In this document: one piece after another, positions 7,453 to 10,031 of the stretch
Layout: every line of letters begins with the position of its first letter
Position numbering within the stretch: position 1 is the first letter of the stretch
From: Ichthyophonus hoferi
Taxonomy: Eukaryota > Opisthokonta > Ichthyosporea > Ichthyophonida > Ichthyophonidae
Assembly (NCBI GenBank): GCA_002751075.1
Contig: NAOQ01000101.1
Span: 1-10,031 of the forward strand
Direction of reading: 5' to 3'
DNA length: 10,031 nucleotides
The notes under the pieces: generated by a model
What the model was told of the DNA's origin: nothing
The model's input: the letters and a program-made list of their open reading frames with translations, nothing else
Database searches by the model: none
Made by a program: the position numbers and the translations under genes

Positions 7453-7487
7453 ATATTACAGTCACATTTAATAGATGACTGTAATAT
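7453..7487 (+). repeat. 12-bp perfect hairpin downstream of the SOD gene
   Basis: ATATTACAGTCA (7453-7464) pairs perfectly with TGACTGTAATAT (7476-7487) across an 11-nt loop. It lies beyond the expected poly(A) site of the SOD gene. It could be a small inverted-repeat relic or a structure in longer read-through transcripts. Confidence 0.55.
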
Positions 7488-7489
7488 CT

Positions 7490-8206
7490 CATTAATACCT
7501 AGCACACTAGACTATGTATTACAGTACATAAATGCCATTAAGACTAATAAGGACATATTTACTTATATTTAAATCCTTGCAACACCTATAGGTTATGAAT
7601 TGTATATACAACTTCATCTATAATTGGATCATTAATTACTACAAACAGCATTATGCTTTGTTTAAACAGTTATCAGTTACCGCCACGGATCCTACTTTTT
7701 ATGCTGGGCAGCTACTAAAACAGCATCTTGTAATTATATATATATGTACCTACATGAGTGGGCAAGCCAGGCATATTAACTTTTCTTGCTTCTTGTTGGG
7801 AACCAAAAGTAGTCAGTATCATTCCTGTGACCTATATTTGTTTAGAAGGAGAGGGAATACCCAATTTAAGGGGCGTTTTAACGTGTCCCTTTGCATTCAC
7901 GCAGAACAGATAATCTCATACACATATTTATTATTTAACAAGTTACCAGAACTTGAATTGGGCAGGGTGCCTAAGCAAGGAGTTATGTGAACCCAAAACA
8001 TTCTATCTGAAATAACTGAGTATATAGTCGCTGGACCTCTGCAATTGCCTGGTTCAATTTTGATTGATCATCTTTAATTGGCATTTAACACCAATAGATT
8101 GCACCGACCATTTTTCCAGACTGTATATGCAATAGTAATTGATTGCTAATAACTACATATAATAAAGAAATATTCAAATTAAATAAATAATCTGGTTTTC
8201 ATTCTG
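7490..8206. other. Intergenic stretch between convergent genes
   Basis: Lies between the 3' ends of the SOD gene and the minus-strand secreted-protein gene. A 131-codon plus-strand frame (7595-7990) starts in AT-rich low-complexity sequence, shows no domain or signal peptide, and I do not call it a gene. ATTAAA read on the minus strand at 8078-8073 is a possible poly(A) signal for the neighbouring gene. AATAAA on the plus strand at 8161 has no clear gene attached. Confidence 0.45.
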
Positions 8207-8887
8207 TTAAACACGAGAAACTTTTACGTATACTTTTACAAAGTATAGATACTTAGCAACAGGACCGATGCATTGGTCTAGCTGGCCACTAGGAGCAGGT
8301 GTATAATTTGGGTGTGGCTCCTGGCACTTGCTATCTGTGAAGCGTTCAACTATTATAGTATTTGTCTTTTCATCAAAACTCAGTTTGATAGAAAAACTCA
8401 AATTTAAAGCTGAAAGTCCCTTGCATTCATTCAAATCGAAGTTGTCGCAAGCACTGGGACCGGAACAATGACTGGACATAATATACCCACATACACGAAC
8501 ACTATCCCCCCCAAAAGGTGGAGGTGGTGCAGGTACACGTGACGGAGATACGGTGGCTACAGGTGAAGCAGGCACGGTGGTGACAGGTGAATCAGACACG
8601 GTAGCAACGGGTGAAGCAGGTACAGTGGTGACAAGTGAATCAGACACGGTGGTGACACGTGAATCAGACACGGTGGCTACAGGTGAAGCAGGCACGGTGA
8701 TGAAAGGTGAATCAGACACGGTGGCTACAGGTGAAGCAGGCACGGTGGCATCAGGTGAATCAGACACGGTGGCATCAGGTGAATCGGGCACAGTGGTAAC
8801 AGGTGAAGCAGACCGGGTAGCGACAGGTGAAGCAGATACGGCGGCCAAAGCGGCGCAAAGTAAAGTAAAAACACGAAGACCAATCAT
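8207..8887 (-). CDS. Secreted mucin-like octapeptide-repeat protein with Cys-rich C-terminal domain
   Basis: I do not recognise the family. The 226-residue product begins with a clear signal peptide (residues 1-19, hydrophobic core VFTLLCAALAAV, likely cleavage after AVSA). Twelve octapeptide units follow at about 20-115, mostly alternating SPVATVSD and SPVTTVPA, rich in Ser, Thr and Pro as in O-glycosylated stalks. A proline hinge (PAPPPP, 119-124) leads to a globular-looking domain of about 100 residues with six cysteines at 133, 141, 147, 155, 188 and 206, an even number that suits three disulfides. N-glycosylation sequons are at Asn162 and Asn194. No transmembrane segment or GPI-type tail is visible, so it is probably released or held in a wall, coat or mucus layer. 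The frame is open from ATG to stop with no need for an intron. TATATAAAT lies about 65 bp upstream. The signal peptide and Cys-rich domain show that this strand, not its antisense, is coding. Confidence 0.8.
   Translation of the reverse strand: MIGLRVFTLLCAALAAVSASPVATRSASPVTTVPDSPDATVSDSPDATVPASPVATVSDSPFITVPASPVATVSDSRVTTVSDSLVTTVPASPVATVSDSPVTTVPASPVATVSPSRVPAPPPPFGGDSVRVCGYIMSSHCSGPSACDNFDLNECKGLSALNLSFSIKLSFDEKTNTIIVERFTDSKCQEPHPNYTPAPSGQLDQCIGPVAKYLYFVKVYVKVSRV
8543..8830 (-). repeat. Coding minisatellite, twelve 24-bp units
   Basis: Encodes the twelve octapeptides of the secreted protein. Units alternate between two types (ending in SD or PA), giving a 48-bp higher-order period. Neighbouring 48-bp blocks are nearly identical around 8653-8770, so the array has expanded or been homogenised recently. 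The first units (near 8800-8830) and the last are the most diverged. Length is a multiple of 3 throughout, so copy-number change keeps the frame. Confidence 0.9.
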
Positions 8888-8950
8888 TGTTATGTTAAGC
8901 AGGTATAGGTGGCAGTTGTTAGTTGTTTGGCTTTGTTTTGTTTTTCGCTT

Positions 8951-8959
8951 ATTTATATA
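8951..8959 (-). promoter_or_regulatory. TATA box of the secreted-protein gene
   Basis: On the minus strand this reads TATATAAAT, 64 bp before the ATG at 8887. That spacing allows a transcription start about 30 bp downstream and a short leader of about 35 nt. It is the best TATA match upstream of this gene. Confidence 0.5.
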
Positions 8960-9130
8960 GTCAATGGGCTAATCTAATCTCAATGATATCTAATTGTATT
9001 GAAACTTTTGATTGTTGTGATCAAATAATATTTTATCGCTGGTAAATGTACATATATAGACACTCAAAGTTATTTTATATAAAATTCGACTATACTTGGT
9101 GACGTTTATATAAAAAATTCTGAACATACT

Positions 9131-9470
9131 AGTAATATAATAGTATATTAATATAATAGTACAATAGTATATTAATATAATAGCACAATAGTATAATAGT
9201 ATGGTAGTGTACTAATATATTAGCATAATAGTGTAATAGTGTAGTAGTTTAATAGCACAATAGTCTAGTCATATAATAAATAGTAGGATAGTATAATAGT
9301 GCAGTATTTTATTGGCATAATAGTATATCAGTATAGTAATATAGTAGTTTAGCAATATAGTAGTTTAGGTGTATAATAATATGGTAGGATTGTAATATAA
9401 TTGTGCAGCAGTATTAGGATAGTAGTATAGTAAGTAGTATAATAGCTAGTAATATAATCATATAATAATG
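9131..9470 (+). repeat. Degenerate AT minisatellite with strong G-over-C strand skew
   Basis: About 340 bp of imperfect units around ATAATAGTAT (8-12 nt). A clean local duplication is visible: 9139-9162 and 9163-9186 are 24-nt units differing at one base. On the plus strand G greatly outnumbers C, and TAG trinucleotides recur throughout, so every plus frame is closed. Unit length drifts along the array, as expected for slippage with later decay. Confidence 0.8.
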
Positions 9471-9539
9471 ATTGGTATATTAAATATAATTATGCAATCA
9501 CCTAGTTTAACAATAGAATGATACAACTTATATACAATA

Positions 9540-9615
9540 GATCTACCATGATATAATTATATTATTTACTATCATACTATTATACAAATATATTATTATA
9601 TTATTATATATAACT
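9540..9615 (-). repeat. Reversed-orientation segment of the AT minisatellite
   Basis: Here the pattern switches to ACTATCATACTATTATAC and TATTATTATA, the complement-strand form of the array just upstream, with C replacing G on the plus strand. It looks like a short inverted continuation of the same repeat, separated by about 70 bp of AT-rich sequence. Confidence 0.5.
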
Positions 9616-10031
9616 AATATTAGGAATATTTCTTTTACAATGTTTTATTTGTGCTGTAGGTATTGTTACAAGACGGCACATTTTATGATAGTAAAATACT
9701 TCTAAAATATTTTATTTATGCTGCATAGTAATGAGATTGATTATACAGATGAAGATTGTGTGGATGAAACTATCAGAATCAAAAGAATTGAGTTTTGGCC
9801 AAGAAGAATTTTTTATAACTAGTGAAAAAAAAGTTGATAAACGGGAGGTACTGAAATGCATTTAGTCAATTCACTTGAGAAATTTATTAGTAAAGTTTCA
9901 TGCTCGGTTAACTAACATTAAAAATGCTTTTAAAAAATATCCAATAGCCAAGAAAAAGTCATAAAACCTTAACAATTACAAATGGCAACAACGTCTTAAA
10001 ATGAGTCACTACCGAATCAAGAGTCCCCAAT
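9616..10031. other. AT-rich end of window, no supported gene
   Basis: No convincing exon. A 34-codon plus-strand frame (9718-9822) has ordinary residue use and lies just downstream of an acceptor-like TTTATTTGTGCTGTAG (9645-9660), but the frames do not connect and no family is recognised. The string TTTTATTTRTGCTG occurs twice, about 65 bp apart. A gene could begin beyond the window. Confidence 0.4.

Noticed and set aside
7595-7990. 131-codon plus-strand frame between the two genes
   Set aside because: The longest plus-strand frame, but its start is low-complexity, it has no signal peptide or known motif, and there is no clear promoter. It could be expressed, but nothing in the sequence supports it.
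8025-8061. Possible tRNA-like A and B boxes (GGTTCAATTTT at 8051)
   Set aside because: The B-box-like string is fair, but the only A-box-like string is 26 nt away, too close for a tRNA or tRNA-derived SINE.
8553-8960. 135-codon plus-strand Gly/Glu/Thr/Val repeat frame as a real gene
   Set aside because: It is the complement of the secreted-protein repeat. Only the minus strand has a signal peptide and a non-repeat Cys-rich domain in the same frame.
9718-9822. 34-codon plus-strand frame near the window end
   Set aside because: Ordinary composition, but short, not in frame with the nearby acceptor-like site, and with no recognisable family.

Overview
This is an AT-rich nuclear eukaryotic window with two protein genes I can support. 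One is a spliced plus-strand gene for cytosolic Cu/Zn superoxide dismutase (coding exons 4472-4704, 5578-5695 and 7186-7293). The other is an apparently intronless minus-strand gene (8887-8207) for a secreted, mucin-like protein of 226 residues. They converge, with about 0.9 kb between their stops. Exons stand out as far richer in G+C than introns and flanks. Introns are GT-AG and long (873 and 1490 nt). Both SOD introns sit at the same codon and phase as the last two introns of vertebrate SOD1, and the middle coding exon has the same 118-nt length. Together with wide gene spacing this suggests an animal or close opisthokont relative. I cannot name the species, and an early-branching fungus is not excluded.

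Region 1-985 is repeat-derived. It holds a short degenerate tandem repeat present twice in direct orientation (about 31-111 and 648-711), and a large imperfect inverted repeat with arms at about 178-330 and 790-984. A 44-bp near-perfect palindrome (854-897) lies inside the right arm. This has the form of a decayed foldback- or MITE-type DNA element, but no transposase is visible.

Region 986-4140 is about 3.2 kb without a convincing gene. It contains a 24-bp perfect palindrome (2155-2178), a two-copy 45-bp tandem duplication with palindromic cores (3341-3418), an AT-rich motif array (about 3700-3780) and a possible tRNA-like relic (about 1750-1810).

Region 4141-7490 is the SOD locus. The upstream side carries a forkhead-type motif, a 14-bp palindromic E-box and a TATA-like box. 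A splice-acceptor-like sequence ends one base before the start codon, implying a 5' UTR intron or spliced-leader trans-splicing. The 3' side has a poly(A) signal close to the stop and two strong hairpins.

Region 7490-10031 holds the mucin-like gene with its 24-bp-unit coding minisatellite and an upstream TATA box. It is followed by a noncoding, strand-skewed AT minisatellite (9131-9470) whose base skew reverses near 9540-9615, then sequence with no supported gene. The two genes show no evident functional link: one is a housekeeping antioxidant enzyme, the other looks lineage-specific and exported. I see no viral or LTR element and no CRISPR, rRNA or intact tRNA gene.
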